Source: Staphylococcus condimenti (GTDB lineage Bacteria > Bacillota > Bacilli > Staphylococcales > Staphylococcaceae). Taken from it: 64,000 nt of DNA. Location: the NCBI RefSeq assembly GCF_001618885.1, contig NZ_CP015114.1, forward strand, positions 992,001 to 1,056,000, written 5' to 3'. Under the pieces are notes generated by a model. The model was not told the DNA's origin. It was given only the letters and a program-made list of their open reading frames with translations, and searched no databases. The position numbers and the translations under genes were made by a program. Shown piece by piece: positions 1-11,388 of this stretch (position 1 is the stretch's first letter; each line of letters starts with the position of its first letter).

Positions 1-435
1 GTAATCAAGAGTATCTGTAATATCTTTATGGTTAGGAATTGTAGATTCATCACCAGTTAAAGATGATGCTGCTTTAGTAAATACATATAATCTTTCTACA
101 CTATGATTTAATTCATCTGCATGTTTTTTATAATTACGGCCGAAAGCAATGACATTATTCGGTGGTGTTACAGGCGGTAAGAATTCAATATCAGAAAATT
201 GAACTTTATAATCCTCTGAGTTAGAACTATCTGTAGCCGCTACCACTGCTTTGCGGACTTGTTCTTGAAAATCTAAAGTATGATTTTGTTCTAAACCTTC
301 TAATAAAGTCTTAGGATGGAAGTCGCCTTCACTAAAATCAGCAAAAACTTTTCTTAAATCCCAAGCTGCTTCTTCACGTTTTACCTTTACTCCATATGAT
401 GTTTCATCATTGTGTTTGAATGATAAGAATTTCAT
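1..435 (-). CDS. Fumarylacetoacetate hydrolase family protein, C-terminal part outside window
   Basis: The gene begins with ATG at 435 behind a GAGGAG-type ribosome binding site and reads through position 1 without a stop, so only about the first 145 residues are present. The N-terminus ([18 protein letters not shown]) and the later segment [18 protein letters not shown] look like the FAA-hydrolase fold, where a ...GRNY... motif precedes the metal-binding catalytic core. Members cleave or decarboxylate acyl-pyruvate-type compounds with a divalent metal; the substrate here cannot be told. In other staphylococci this family also follows addA. The metal ligands lie beyond the window edge. It is transcribed from its own promoter (470-499), separate from addAB. 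Confidence 0.8.
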   Translation of the reverse strand, partial: MKFLSFKHNDETSYGVKVKREEAAWDLRKVFADFSEGDFHPKTLLEGLEQNHTLDFQEQVRKAVVAATDSSNSEDYKVQFSDIEFLPPVTPPNNVIAFGRNYKKHADELNHSVERLYVFTKAASSLTGDESTIPNHKDITDTLDY

Positions 436-469
436 TCAGTATCAGCTCCTCATCTCAATCTTACTAACA

Positions 470-499
470 ATTATAACTATATTTTCAGAAAAATAACAA
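470..499 (-). promoter_or_regulatory. Sigma-A type promoter of the FAA hydrolase gene
   Basis: On the minus strand a TTGTTA -35 box (494-499) is followed after 18 bases by a perfect TATAAT -10 box (470-475), 34 bases upstream of the start codon. Inferred from sequence only. Confidence 0.5.
480..494. promoter_or_regulatory. Candidate CodY box between -35 and -10
   Basis: TATTTTCAGAAAAAT matches the CodY consensus AATTTTCWGAAAATT at 13 of 15 positions and lies in the promoter spacer, where binding would block RNA polymerase. CodY control in response to branched-chain amino acids and GTP is inference. Confidence 0.35.
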
Positions 500-509
500 A
501 TATTTGTTA
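494..509. promoter_or_regulatory. Perfect 16-bp palindrome at the -35 box
   Basis: TAACAAATATTTGTTA is a perfect dyad covering the -35 hexamer. It could be an operator for a dimeric repressor; no specific regulator is recognised. Confidence 0.3.
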
Positions 510-609
510 AGTTTCTCAATTTTTTATAATGAAGCTGTGCAAGCAATAAAGTAAGATTATATTTACAAATGTTTACACGCTTATATTTCTCTACCCTAAG
601 AACAACAGA

Positions 610-3600
610 TTAATGTTCAGTTTTTTCTTCTAATGATAATGTTCCAAATTTAAAGAAGTATAAATACCCTTTAACTTCTCTTTGCAAAATTGTTTCTAGC
701 GCAGATTGATAATAATACATTTGTACTTTATAACGTGCTTTCAACTGTTCACCCAATTCTTCGTCTGACACACCTCGACGTTGATTAAATGTATCTGTTT
801 TATAGTCGACAAAGTAATACTGATTATTTTTTCGATAAATCAAATCAATCATCCCTTGAATTATTGATACATCTTCATCATCATTCATTTGATGATCGAC
901 TTTTGATTGATTGACCACAAATGGCATTTCTCGCATGATTTGATCGCTTTGTGCGATTTCAAGATATAAATCACTTTTAATGAAATTCATAACTTCATCT
1001 ATACGTATATCTTGTTTAGCATCATCTTCAATGATGTTCTTTTCAATTAATCCATCGATATATTCATCTAATTCAGCACTTGTCATTCTTTCTTCTTTAA
1101 ATGGAAGATGCTGCATAACAGTATGCATTAATGTACCTATTTCATTTGCTTTACGTTTCTTATGCTGTCTCATGAATTTTGGGCGTTCATACGTCGAAGC
1201 ACCTAATTGATATTGACGCACACGTTCATAACTTGTTCCCGTTTCTTCTGTTTCCAATTGGCGTTTCAGCTCAGATACAGATTGTTTGGTTGGTTTAACA
1301 ACGTCTTTTTGGTAAGGATATTGGTAATCTAGTTGTGTTTCAATCGTTTGTTGTCGATCTGTATTCGTAGATTGATAGTTTATAATATCAGTTACCGTAC
1401 GGAATTCTTCGTCTTCGTTTTGATGAATATCTTGTGCAATATCACTATATTCATCAATATGAATTTCTGCATAAGGATGTATTGCGTCATCTAACTCATC
1501 AATATTGCGCTCAAATTTCAAATCATTTGTTAGATGATTGGCTTGATATTTCGCAAGTATTGCATAAATGAGCTGCAACGGATTTTTCACTTCTAAACGG
1601 TAACTCATAGGCAGCATATTATTTGAAACAGCTGTGTTCAGCATCTTATCTAATTCTTTTTCTGTTTTTACCCGTCCTACAAGGAAAAGCTGTTCTTTTG
1701 CACGTGTCAGTGCCACATACATCAAACGCATTTCTTCAGATATCATTTCTTTTTCAGTAATGGCACGTAAAGTTACAGATGCTAGAGAAGGAAATGCAAC
1801 GTCCTTTTCCACATCAAAATAAGTGATTCCCATTCCGTATTTTTGATTTAAAATGACAGGTTTGTATAAATCACTGCGGTTAAATTGTTTGCTCAATCCG
1901 GAATAAATCACAAATGGGAATTCTAAACCTTTACTAGCATGAATAGTCATCATTCTGACTACATCGTCGTTAGGCCCTACTACATTTTCTTCCCCGAAGT
2001 CTTTTCCGCGATCAATCAATTCATCAATAAAACGTATAAATTGGAAGAGGCCTCTAAAACTAGAGTTTTCAAATTCAATAGCTTTGTTATATAGACCATA
2101 TAAGTTGGCACGTCGGCCTTTTCCACCAATCATGCCGCTGAAATATTGAATTACGAAGCGATCATTATAAAAACGGTCTATCAATTGGTAAACCGGATGT
2201 TCTAAACTGAATTCTTGGTAAAACTTCAAGTCTTTAAGGAAATCTTGAAGTTTAGCGACTAAGTCTGGATCTGCTTCTTCATTTTTTAAATAGTGTTGTA
2301 TAGATTGATAGAAATAATCATCGTTCGGACTGGTTACTCTGATACGTGCTAACTCATCTTCAGTAAATTGATAGATGACAGAACGCATCAATCCGACAAG
2401 ATAGATGTCTTGAAGCGGATTATCTACCGTTCTTAAAATGATAATACTAAACGCACTTCTGTTTGTTCAAAATAACCCTCTTTACTGTTTACATGAAACG
2501 GTATGTCTCTATTTTTAAACGCTTGTTGCAGTTCTCTCGAGCGATTATAACCACGTTCTAGTATGACAATATCCTTATATGATGGTTTGCGATAAGAACC
2601 AGTTTTCATATCATATACTTCGCGATGGTTCATAATCTCTTCAACTTGGTTTGCAATATATTCTGCTTCTTGTTCTGTTCCCGTCAATTCTGATTCTTTA
2701 TCTTCCACCATGACATTTAAATTTAAAGGATGCGGTTTATCATCAAAAGGTGCGCCATAATATAATTGTGCGGCTTCGTCATAAATAATCTCTCCGACTG
2801 ATTCATCCATCATATGTTTGAAGAGATAATTCGTTGTTGAAAGTACTTCAGGACGTGAACGGAAATTTTGTGATAAATCAATACGCATTCCAGATGTACC
2901 ATCGTGAGAAAAGCGAGAGTATTTTTCAATAAACAAACTAGGATCTGCTTGTCTGAATTTATAAATCGACTGCTTAACATCTCCTACCATGAATAAGTTG
3001 CCATTTGTTTCATCGCCGCGCTTAATACAACTTAAAATCTGCTCTTGAACTCGGTTGGTATCTTGATATTCATCAACAAGAATTTCATCAAAACCATTTC
3101 GATAATGTTTAGCCAGTTCCGTTGGAGTTCCATCTTCATTCATTAAAATTTTCAAAGCAAAATGTTCATAGTCTGAGAAATCTAATATATTTCGGCTTCT
3201 TTTCTTCTTAGAAAATGTATCAATGACATCTCTAGTGATTTGAGAAAGCACTTCTACTCGAGGTGCTAATTTTGCCATATCTGCTTTTAAATCTTCAGCT
3301 GAACGAGAAAAATAATCTTGCTGTACTTTTTGTACAGCACTTTTATAGTCATCATAATATGACTTAGCACTCTCTAATACTTCAAGATTGCCATCATTAG
3401 CTTCTTTAATTTTTTTAGTGGCGCTCGGGAAGCGTGATACAAAACTATGTTTGCTAATTAATTCTGTGTTTAAGATGCCGCCTTCCATTGCACGTGCAAT
3501 AAAAGCACGTTCGTCTTCTATTACTTCTAATTGTTTTTCTACCACTGCAAGTTCACTATATAAATCAAAACTTTTATTTATATTTTCTAATGCTGTATTC

Positions 3601-4271
3601 ATAAACACTTTCGCTAGATTCATCAATAATTCCAAAAACTCATCTTGTGCTTGATTGTCTTTATATGGTGACACTAATGAGTCCAACCATTGTTTAGGTT
3701 GAGGATTTGCTACCGCAAAATAATAAACACTTTTTATAATTTGTCTTAAACGTTCATCACTGCGATCTGACGAAAGTTGTTCTGATAAATCAATAAAGGC
3801 TGGATTCAATTCTGCATAATATTCTTCCAAAACTTCATCGATGGTTTGTTCTAATAATAAAATATTTTCTGCTTCACTGCTTGTTCTGAAGTTTGGATCA
3901 ATATCCAATACATCATAATGTTGCTGAATCAGTTTCAAACAAAAGCTGTGCAAAGTAGAAATTTGTGCTTGATGAATTTTAACTCTTTGGTTTTTTAAGT
4001 GTGTATTACTCGGGTCTTCTAAAGAAGCTTTTTGAATACGCTTTTCAACCCTATGTTTCATTTCTCGTGCACTGAGATTGGTAAATGTAACCACTAATAA
4101 GCGGTCTACATCTATTTCATCGCGGAGTATACGTTGAATGATACGCTCAACGAGTACTGCTGTTTTACCTGAACCTGCAGCTGCAGCAACTAATGTATCT
4201 TGACCTTTGGCATAAATACTTTTCCATTGATCGTCTGTCCATATAACATCATTGGGCTTCTCTGGTATCAT
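610..4271 (-). pseudogene. addA: ATP-dependent helicase/nuclease subunit A, frameshifted
   Basis: AddA (RexA) is the UvrD-like helicase and nuclease subunit of the AddAB enzyme that processes double-strand breaks for recombination. Two ORFs on the minus strand together give the whole protein: 4271-2433 (612 codons, Walker [11 protein letters not shown] near residue 31-40, [14 protein letters not shown]) and 2391-610 (593 codons, helicase C-terminal motifs such as [12 protein letters not shown] and [12 protein letters not shown], and the nuclease motif with GMIDLIYR and DYKTDTF). The first frame ends at TAA (2433-2435) directly after ...RLVLSF, and [15 protein letters not shown] continues in the next frame. 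One missing T in a run that should be T5 but is T4 (2435-2438) explains the break; restored, the protein would be 1220 residues, the usual AddA length. The start overlaps the addB stop (ATGA, 4268-4271). If the frameshift is real the nuclease and the last helicase motifs are lost; a sequencing error is equally possible. Confidence 0.9.
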
Positions 4272-7200
4272 TCGTTATCCTCCTCATCACTTTCTTGATT
4301 TAATAAATCAATTGGATTGATACTTTCATCTACTGTTCTGTATTTTTTACTATCAATCATACCATCGACATGACAAACAGAACGATAATTACAATATTCA
4401 CAAGGCAGTTTCTGTTTATATTTCATAGGTGCTACTTCAGTATGACCATCCATAATATCCGAAGCAATTTGAATAAAGTTGTTCTTATTATGTTCAATAA
4501 ATTTATATATAGTTTGAGAATCGGCAACTTTACTGCTCTTATTCAAATTACCTTTTGCACCAATGTCTATAGGCACAATATCTGATTTGAATTTAGGTTC
4601 CAATCTCGTATCTTCAGCATCTAACACTTCAGGGTCGCTATTAATCAAACCATTTAATTTAAATGACTTCAATAACTCTTCTTGACGCTTGTCTTCATCC
4701 ATTTCTGCCCAGTTGGCAAAATTCACACGAGGTTCATGTACATGAAAATATAACAATCCACCTGGTTCAGTCGCTTCTGCTAAGTCCAAACGATCTTTAT
4801 TTTGCAGTACGACATCCATATAAGTCATCATCTGCATCTGCAGCCCGTAATAAACTTTCGTTAAATCTAAAGTACCGCTATATTCTGATGATTTATAATC
4901 GATAATATTTACGAAACTGCGGTCTTTACTATTAAAGGTATCAATACGGTCAATTTGACCACGGATATTAATCGGAATCCCTTGTGAAGTATAAAGTGAC
5001 TCTGCTGCAAGCTGTTCGTTAGATTTCGGATTTTTTCTAAATGATTTTTCAAAAGCTTGCGGTCTGAATTTAGAGAAAGTACCTTGATATTTCAACGCTG
5101 TTAATGTCGATTGTACAATTGCACCAATACGTACAGACATATAACGATAATAAGCAGATGAGTTCAATAAGTTATATTGAACTTCCGGCAAAATATTTTC
5201 CAGTGCTTCTTGTGTAAGTTTACGGATAGAAGCATCTGTTAAATTACGAAAATCACCATGAATCTTATCTGCAATATATTTCAATACAGAGTGGAATATG
5301 TCGCCTAAGTCGAAGTTTTCTAATTTATATTTTGTACGTTCATTTAAACGCAAACCATGTGAAGTGTAATGTTTGAACGGACATTGCTGGTATCCTTCAA
5401 ATCGAGACACACTGGCGTTAATTTTATCTCCATACAAGGCTTTAGAGAGTGGTTGATTTAATTGAACAGTTTTATTATCAAACGTTAATGCAGATGTTAA
5501 ATACTGCAATCCTCTGTTTAAACGTTCATTGTGCATCATTGCTTGGTACGCTTCTAACCACGTATCAGCAGTTAATTCATGGTTAAGCCAACTTTGCAAT
5601 TCTTCAAAAAGTGCAATTTTAGTTTGATGCGGATGTTCCATCACTGTAAGCGGATTATGTTGGGCAGCATATTGTACATTTAATATATCTAGATTTGTAA
5701 AAAGTTCTTGAATGTTATTGATAAACGGACTGACTTCTTTGTCATCATTATTCAAACCCATCAAACTATAAGATAATGTGACATGTGTTGTAGCACGTGT
5801 CATCGCAATATAACACACAAACGCTTCATCCATCTGCAGCACATCAGCTGTAGGGCTTAATTCAAGCTGTGTTTCTTCTTGGAAATATTTCTTTTCATCA
5901 TCGCTAATCAAACCAGAATTTGAAATTGCTTGCGGCATAGTACCATCATTCATACCTAACATGTAGATATGTTTCTTATTATCAACTTTAGCCAAGTCCA
6001 TACTACCAATGCTGACTTGGTCCAATGTTTGAGGAATCATCACAAATTCTAATTGTTCTAATCCCACATCAAACAATTCAAGGAATCGTTTTTGTGTCAT
6101 CTCTCTATTGCCGAAAACAGTAGCTAAGTCGTCTAATGTTTGAATAAAGCCATTCCATACTTGATCTAGCTCTTCAGCTTGTTGATGTTCTCCTGCTAAA
6201 TCCAGTTCATCACGCTCTGTCATTAACTGACTCGGCAGGTTGAATTGCTCAAAAGCCTCATAAAATGCTGCTGCATAAGTTTCAGCAGTATCCGCTTCAG
6301 CCAATGCTTTTTCAAAACGTAAAATTTTATCTATGACATAATTTTTCAGATCAATCACACGTTGATAATCTGCTTCTGTTTCTTCCGTCATAGGTTGACG
6401 TTTTAAGCCCATTTGATTGAATTGTTCAATTTTAAAATATTTATCGTCTAACCAGCGTTGTCCATAGATACCGCGCTCAAGTACATAATTCTCTAAAATA
6501 TCTGTTAGATAACGGTTATCTCTAAACTTTTTAGTTAATACTTGTGTTTTAAATAAACGCATTAAAGGCTCGAAACTCCATTTTGATTCAATCACTTCTA
6601 ATAAAGAACGGATCATTTCCATGACAGGATGATGTGTCATAGATTTCTTCGTATCGATGTTAAAAGGAATATCAAATTCTGGGAATACACTTTCCATTAG
6701 ATGTGCATAATTTTCATCACGATAAAGTACAGCAACATCTTGAAAACGAATATTTTCTTCTCTTGCTTTTCGAATGATGTCTCTTGCAATCGTATTGACT
6801 TCTTCACGTACATTCGAAGTTTCTAAAATATTAATATTGCCTTTTGCTGCAGCTTTTTCAAAGAACACTTCATTAAACGAATGTTCTAAATGACTTAAAT
6901 CATGATTTTCAAATCTTTGTTGTTTTGTAAATCTGCGTAAATTGAAAGTGATATTTTGTCTTTGTGCAATTTCTTCTATATGTGTAAGTGTAGAAGAAGT
7001 TTTTCTGAACAAACTGAATGGATCTTTATCTCCATTTGTTGTGAGTAAAACACTGACTGATTTTGCACATTGCGCTAATTTTTCTATAATTTGATATTCA
7101 AGCGTTGAAAAGTTATGGAATCCATCAATGTAAATCTCTGCTCTTTTCAACCACTTTGATTCACTCATTTTTTCTATAAACTTATAAAGTGTATCTTCAG

Positions 7201-7735
7201 ATGAAACAAAATTTTCAGCTAAACGTTCTTCTAAGTATCGATAAACTAAAGCAATGTCATGTAATTTATCTTGAGTTCTTGTTTGCAATTGATTTTCAGA
7301 AATAAATTGTTCGAGTTGTTCGGGAGAAACAGCATACTTTTTAAAATCTTGAATTTGCTCACTTAACTTAGCGCTGAATCCATAATATTTTGTTTGTGAT
7401 TGGTATAAATTCAGTTCAGAACGGTGTGCTTGTAAAATATCAAAAATCATCATTTCAAGCGCACCTTTAGAAGCATATTCTTCAGTCAAACCGCCAATTT
7501 CTTGGAAAATACGATGACTTAACCGCTCAAAGTGCAGCACTTCTGTCCGTAAACTTCCATTAAGTTCCGGGTCCTTCACAAAGTCTTGCTCAAGTTGGAA
7601 GGTACTTTGTGTTGGTGCAATGATAATGATGGGATCCCCAAGTGGATCCTGTTTCATTTTTGTTTTGATTTCATTAAGCATAGCATGCGATTTACCCGTG
7701 CCTGCTCGTCCAATATATGCATTTAATTGACTCAC
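4268..7735 (-). CDS. addB: ATP-dependent helicase/deoxyribonuclease subunit B
   Basis: AddB (RexB) is the second subunit of the AddAB double-strand-break resection nuclease. At 1155 residues it has the family length. It shows a Walker A site near the start (GRAGTGKS, residues 9-16), a RecB-type nuclease motif ([12 protein letters not shown]) and the cysteines expected to bind a 4Fe-4S cluster: one in YQQCPFKHY and three in [11 protein letters not shown] near the C-terminus. I chose the GTG at 7733-7735 because it follows an AAAGGGGGAG ribosome binding site by five bases; an in-frame ATG at 7756 would lie upstream of that site. The gene overlaps addA by four bases, so the two are translationally coupled. 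Its partner addA carries a frameshift, so AddAB activity in this strain is in doubt. Confidence 0.93.
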   Translation of the reverse strand: MSQLNAYIGRAGTGKSHAMLNEIKTKMKQDPLGDPIIIIAPTQSTFQLEQDFVKDPELNGSLRTEVLHFERLSHRIFQEIGGLTEEYASKGALEMMIFDILQAHRSELNLYQSQTKYYGFSAKLSEQIQDFKKYAVSPEQLEQFISENQLQTRTQDKLHDIALVYRYLEERLAENFVSSEDTLYKFIEKMSESKWLKRAEIYIDGFHNFSTLEYQIIEKLAQCAKSVSVLLTTNGDKDPFSLFRKTSSTLTHIEEIAQRQNITFNLRRFTKQQRFENHDLSHLEHSFNEVFFEKAAAKGNINILETSNVREEVNTIARDIIRKAREENIRFQDVAVLYRDENYAHLMESVFPEFDIPFNIDTKKSMTHHPVMEMIRSLLEVIESKWSFEPLMRLFKTQVLTKKFRDNRYLTDILENYVLERGIYGQRWLDDKYFKIEQFNQMGLKRQPMTEETEADYQRVIDLKNYVIDKILRFEKALAEADTAETYAAAFYEAFEQFNLPSQLMTERDELDLAGEHQQAEELDQVWNGFIQTLDDLATVFGNREMTQKRFLELFDVGLEQLEFVMIPQTLDQVSIGSMDLAKVDNKKHIYMLGMNDGTMPQAISNSGLISDDEKKYFQEETQLELSPTADVLQMDEAFVCYIAMTRATTHVTLSYSLMGLNNDDKEVSPFINNIQELFTNLDILNVQYAAQHNPLTVMEHPHQTKIALFEELQSWLNHELTADTWLEAYQAMMHNERLNRGLQYLTSALTFDNKTVQLNQPLSKALYGDKINASVSRFEGYQQCPFKHYTSHGLRLNERTKYKLENFDLGDIFHSVLKYIADKIHGDFRNLTDASIRKLTQEALENILPEVQYNLLNSSAYYRYMSVRIGAIVQSTLTALKYQGTFSKFRPQAFEKSFRKNPKSNEQLAAESLYTSQGIPINIRGQIDRIDTFNSKDRSFVNIIDYKSSEYSGTLDLTKVYYGLQMQMMTYMDVVLQNKDRLDLAEATEPGGLLYFHVHEPRVNFANWAEMDEDKRQEELLKSFKLNGLINSDPEVLDAEDTRLEPKFKSDIVPIDIGAKGNLNKSSKVADSQTIYKFIEHNKNNFIQIASDIMDGHTEVAPMKYKQKLPCEYCNYRSVCHVDGMIDSKKYRTVDESINPIDLLNQESDEEDNE

Positions 7736-7809
7736 GACTTCTCCCCCTTTGTTCATATTGTAGCACATACGTTCTCATTCTTGTGTTTCAAATATGTCTT
7801 CAAACACCA

Positions 7810-7851
7810 AAAAAGCTGATACTATATCAAACGTAATAGTATCAGCTTTTT
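7810..7851 (-). terminator. Terminator after spsB
   Basis: A perfect 16-bp stem AAAAAGCTGATACTAT (7810-7825) and its complement (7836-7851) with T-runs on both sides. It separates spsB from addB. Confidence 0.8.
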
Positions 7852-7893
7852 CTCTTATTCAATTTAAGATATCAAAACGATAATTCATCGTTT

Positions 7894-8463
7894 TTAATAT
7901 TTTGTATCTGGATTAAAGTTTACTTTGAAAGATGTAAATGGCCAATAACGTAAGCTTACTTTTCCGACAACTTGATCTTCATCAATCAAACCGAATGAGC
8001 GACTATCTTTACTTACTTCACGATTATCTCCTAATACTAGTAATTTATCTTTAGGGATTTTATTTGAACCATCTGCATTAGGTAAGTTTTTCACTTTAAA
8101 GCTACCTGTGATTTCATCATAACTTTTATGTTTCTCATTATAATCTAAGTAAGGTTCTTTCACCTTTTTACCATTAACATATAATTGGTCATGTTTATAC
8201 TCAACACTATCACCAGGCATACCGATGACACGTTTAACATAATCACTGTTTTTATTAGCGTGGAATACAATTACATTACCCTTTTCTAAACCGCCAGTTT
8301 TAAACCCGATCATATTGACGATAACTTTTTCTCCGTCTTTTAACGTTGGATACATTGAATCACCACGAACTGTGTATGATTTCGCAATGAAAGTTGTTAT
8401 AACAATAACTAATACCAAAGCAATAGCTATGGCTATTATCCACTCTTTAATTTCTTTCTTCAC
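7894..8463 (-). CDS. spsB: Type I signal peptidase, active
   Basis: This membrane serine protease of family S26 removes signal peptides from secreted preproteins at the outer face of the membrane and is essential in S. aureus. The 189-residue protein has one N-terminal membrane segment (residues about 8-27), the catalytic serine S36 in RGDSMYPTL and the general-base lysine K77 in YVKRVIGMPGD, followed by the GDNREVSKDSRSFG box. Length and catalytic residue positions are those of S. aureus SpsB. It lies 16 bp downstream of its inactive homologue spsA in the same orientation, so the two are probably cotranscribed, and a strong terminator follows. Confidence 0.95.
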   Translation of the reverse strand: MKKEIKEWIIAIAIALVLVIVITTFIAKSYTVRGDSMYPTLKDGEKVIVNMIGFKTGGLEKGNVIVFHANKNSDYVKRVIGMPGDSVEYKHDQLYVNGKKVKEPYLDYNEKHKSYDEITGSFKVKNLPNADGSNKIPKDKLLVLGDNREVSKDSRSFGLIDEDQVVGKVSLRYWPFTSFKVNFNPDTKY

Positions 8464-8479
8464 TTTTTAGACACCTCAA

Positions 8480-9004
8480 TTATTCGTTGAATGAAATTCC
8501 AAATTTACTCCAAGGATAATATCGTAATACAACATTACCTATAATATCTTTTTGATGAATCGTGCCGAACGTTCGAGAATCTGAGTTATTCGCACGATTA
8601 TCATTTAAAATCATATATTGTTTAGGTGCAACAATATCTCCTTCAGAATGTTTGATATTCCGCAATGCTAAGTTTTTTATTTGTGCTTTCACAGGATAAT
8701 CTTCATTAACTACGCGATCATCTCGATAAAGCTGACCTTTCTTAAATTCAACAGATTGTCCAGGCAATCCAATAACTCTTCCAAAATAAGTCTTTCCTTT
8801 ATGTTTATACATGATGACATCGCCATTATGTACACTGTTGAAGGTGTTTTGTATTTTACTTACTAAAATACGATCACCTTGCTTTAGCGTTGGTGACATT
8901 TCATTATTTGGGACAACTGCCCCTATAATAAGAAAAGCTTGAATCAACATTACAATGATAATCGCAATTACCAAGGAAAGCAAATAATTTATAATTTTTC
9001 GCAC
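8480..9004 (-). CDS. spsA: Signal peptidase I homologue lacking catalytic residues
   Basis: The 174-residue protein keeps the S26 signal peptidase fold, with an N-terminal membrane anchor (about residues 6-28), PTLKQGD, GRVIGLPGQSVEF and LNDNRANNSDSRTFG. However, the position of the catalytic serine is E35 (PNNEMSPTL) and that of the lysine is G75 (YFGRVIG), so it cannot cleave by the normal mechanism. Staphylococci typically carry such an inactive SpsA next to SpsB; its role is not established. Spacing to spsB is 16 bp, suggesting one transcript. Confidence 0.92.
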   Translation of the reverse strand: MRKIINYLLSLVIAIIIVMLIQAFLIIGAVVPNNEMSPTLKQGDRILVSKIQNTFNSVHNGDVIMYKHKGKTYFGRVIGLPGQSVEFKKGQLYRDDRVVNEDYPVKAQIKNLALRNIKHSEGDIVAPKQYMILNDNRANNSDSRTFGTIHQKDIIGNVVLRYYPWSKFGISFNE

Positions 9005-9016
9005 ATTATACTCCTT

Positions 9017-9580
9017 TTATTTCATAAAGCGTTTTTCTAAACGGCTACTTAAATACCATAATCCAGCTAGAATAAGTGCCATGATAATCACTCGGATCGG
9101 ACTTGATAAAATACTGTGCATATCTCTGCCCAATACACCAGTCAATGCCATAGCAATTAAGTTTGAAACAGCAAGTACTAAAAAGAAGGTACGTACTTTC
9201 ATTTTAGATAAACCTGCTACTACATTCATTAAAGCACTCGGAGTAAATGGAAAACAAAGCATTATAAAGATAGGCGTAACGCCTTGCTTATTTACAAAGT
9301 TTAAAAATTTACGCACGTCTTTTCTATTTTTAACTTTGTCCATGACAGTTGTATTGGCAAACGCCCGCACAATTAAAAATACGACAAAGCTACCTAAAAA
9401 TGTTCCTAACCAAGAAACAATAATCCCCAAAAACAAACCAAATGTATCAACATTTACAAATACGAATACAAATAATGGAAGTACTGGTATAAATGATTCG
9501 ATAAATGGAAGCAAGAAACCTAATATATATCCGAAATCTCCCATTGAATGCATCCAGCCTTCTACTTGATGTGCTGACAT
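9017..9580 (-). CDS. TVP38/TMEM64 (SNARE-associated, DedA-like) membrane protein
   Basis: The protein of about 187 residues is almost all membrane segments: residues about 15-50, 55-75, 105-130, 140-160 and 165-180. The segment FLLPFIESFIPVLPLFVFV and a later F-x3-R region fit the VTT/DedA family, which in bacteria includes lipid transporters (undecaprenyl phosphate or aminophospholipid recycling); the exact substrate is unknown. The ORF is open to 9694, but the family N-terminus begins at MSAHQVEGW, so I place the start at ATG 9580 behind GGTGG. ATG 9592 (MGGYMSAH) is the alternative. It lies 13 bp upstream of spsA and may belong to the spsAB unit. Confidence 0.8.
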   Translation of the reverse strand: MSAHQVEGWMHSMGDFGYILGFLLPFIESFIPVLPLFVFVFVNVDTFGLFLGIIVSWLGTFLGSFVVFLIVRAFANTTVMDKVKNRKDVRKFLNFVNKQGVTPIFIMLCFPFTPSALMNVVAGLSKMKVRTFFLVLAVSNLIAMALTGVLGRDMHSILSSPIRVIIMALILAGLWYLSSRLEKRFMK

Positions 9581-9721
9581 ATATCCACCCATCTCTCTAT
9601 GTAATGCGATTACTACTATTATAGATGGAAACAGTGTATTTTGAAACTGAAATAGGATATAATGTTGCCCATTTAATTTTAAATCAACTCCCAATTAAAC
9701 GAACTGCACTTCTATAAGTAT

Positions 9722-9766
9722 AAAAAAATCCCTTACAACTGAAATCAGTCTCCAGTTGTAAGGGAT
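9722..9766 (-). terminator. Terminator after pgi
   Basis: Perfect 14-bp stem ATCCCTTACAACTG (9728-9741) with its complement at 9753-9766, followed on the minus strand by a run of seven T. Confidence 0.85.
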
Positions 9767-9784
9767 CATATTATTCTTTAAAAA

Positions 9785-11116
9785 TTATAAACGTTCTTCT
9801 AATTCTTGTTTTTTATCTTCATAACCAGGTTTGCCTAGTAATGCGAACATATTTTGTTTATATGCTTCTACACCTGGTTGATTGAATGGGTTTACGCCTA
9901 ATTGATAACCACTCATCGCACAAGCTAATTCGAAGAAGTAAACCAAGTATCCGAATGTTTCAGGATCGATACGTGGAATTTTAACAACCAAATTTGGTAC
10001 TTCACCATCAGTGTGTGCTAATAAAGTACCTTGGAATGCTTTAGTGTTTACTTCATCAATTGTTTTACCAGCAAGATAGTTCAAACCATCTAAATCGTCA
10101 GCATCTTTTTCAATTGTAATGTCGTATTTAGGTTCTTCTACTTTCACTACAGTTTCAAATAAGAAACGACGACCTTCTTGAACGTATTGACCTAGTGAGT
10201 GCAAGTCTGTTGTATAGTTTGCACTTGAAGGATAGATACCTTTGAAATCTTTACCTTCTGATTCACCATATAATTGTTTCCACCATTCATTGAAATATTG
10301 CAATGATGGTTCATAGTTGATTAACATTTCAGTTGTATAACCTTTTGCATATAAAATATTGCGCAATGTTGCATATTGGTATGCAATGTTATCTGAAAGA
10401 TTGTCAGAAGAAAGTTCTTCACGTGCTTTAGCTGCACCATTCATCATTGCTTGAATGTCGATGCCAGCTGCAGCAATTGGTAACAAACCTACTGCTGTCA
10501 AAACAGAATAACGTCCACCTACATCGTCAGGAACAACAAATGTTTCATAACCTTCATTTGTAGCGAGTTGTTTTAAAGCACCTTTTTCTTTATCTGTTGT
10601 CGCAAAGATGCGTTGTTTTGCTTCTTCTTTGCCATATTTATCTTCTAATAACTGTTTAAAGAGTCTAAATGCAACTGCTGGTTCTGTAGTTGTACCTGAT
10701 TTAGAAATAACATTGACTGAGTAGTCTTTACCATCTAAATATTGAATTAAGTCATGTAAATAAGTAGATGATAAATGATTACCAGCAAAGACGATTTCAG
10801 GATATTCATCACTTGTTCTGAATGCAGAACTTAACATTTCAATTGCAGCACGTGCACCTAAGTAAGAACCGCCGATACCAACTACTACTAATACGTCAGA
10901 ATGTTCTTTGATACGTTTTGCCGCTTCTAAAATACGAGCAAATTCTTCTTTGTCATAATCAACAGGTAAATCTAACCAACCTAAGAAGTCACTGCCTGCA
11001 CCAGTGCCATCATGAATAATACGGTGAATTGTTTTAACGATTTCTTGTTGTTGCGTTAATTCGTGTTCGCCAACAAATTTTAAAGCTTTACTATAGTCTA
11101 GCTCAATATGTGTCAT
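9785..11116 (-). CDS. pgi: Glucose-6-phosphate isomerase
   Basis: Cytoplasmic glycolytic and gluconeogenic enzyme that interconverts glucose-6-phosphate and fructose-6-phosphate. The 443-residue length equals that of the S. aureus enzyme. Diagnostic segments are [14 protein letters not shown] near residue 80, [17 protein letters not shown] near residue 135 (phosphosugar-binding SIS motif) and the C-terminal signature [17 protein letters not shown]. The start ATG lies a few bases after GCAGGAGG. It is a single-gene unit with its own promoter (11150-11179) and terminator (9722-9766), divergent from argGH. Confidence 0.96.
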   Translation of the reverse strand: MTHIELDYSKALKFVGEHELTQQQEIVKTIHRIIHDGTGAGSDFLGWLDLPVDYDKEEFARILEAAKRIKEHSDVLVVVGIGGSYLGARAAIEMLSSAFRTSDEYPEIVFAGNHLSSTYLHDLIQYLDGKDYSVNVISKSGTTTEPAVAFRLFKQLLEDKYGKEEAKQRIFATTDKEKGALKQLATNEGYETFVVPDDVGGRYSVLTAVGLLPIAAAGIDIQAMMNGAAKAREELSSDNLSDNIAYQYATLRNILYAKGYTTEMLINYEPSLQYFNEWWKQLYGESEGKDFKGIYPSSANYTTDLHSLGQYVQEGRRFLFETVVKVEEPKYDITIEKDADDLDGLNYLAGKTIDEVNTKAFQGTLLAHTDGEVPNLVVKIPRIDPETFGYLVYFFELACAMSGYQLGVNPFNQPGVEAYKQNMFALLGKPGYEDKKQELEERL

Positions 11117-11149
11117 ATGAACTGCCTCCTGCTCTTATATTTCAACCAT

Positions 11150-11179
11150 ATTTTACTAAATTTCTGACAAAAGTTTCAA
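11150..11179 (-). promoter_or_regulatory. Candidate pgi promoter
   Basis: TTGAAA (11174-11179) and TAAAAT (11150-11155) on the minus strand are spaced by 18 bases, about 35 bases upstream of the start codon. The rest of the 347-bp pgi-argG gap (11117-11463) holds the argG promoter and a repeated 12-mer TTTATGTAAAAT (11293-11304 and 11372-11383); nothing else was recognised. Confidence 0.4.
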
Positions 11180-11388
11180 TAAACTTGTTTCTATATTTCA
11201 GATTACCAGTTTCAATTGTTGCTAAATTGCCATGTTTCTTACTCTTTCTATTAAAAAAGACAACTTCACAATAAAAACAAATCATTTATTTTTTTATGTA
11301 AAATGCATAAAGAAGCCTATAACCGCCTTACCTCCGTCCTATTATAGAGTTAATTTTCATTATTTTGTATATTTATGTAAAATATCGG

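Noticed and set aside
2412..2418. GAAGCGG (the S. aureus Chi sequence) 20 bases from the addA frameshift
   Set aside because: A 7-mer of this type is expected many times by chance in the window; no link to the frameshift can be argued.
9081..9569. 162-codon plus-strand ORF
   Set aside because: Exactly antisense to the TVP38-type membrane gene, low-complexity composition and no ribosome binding site; a shadow frame.
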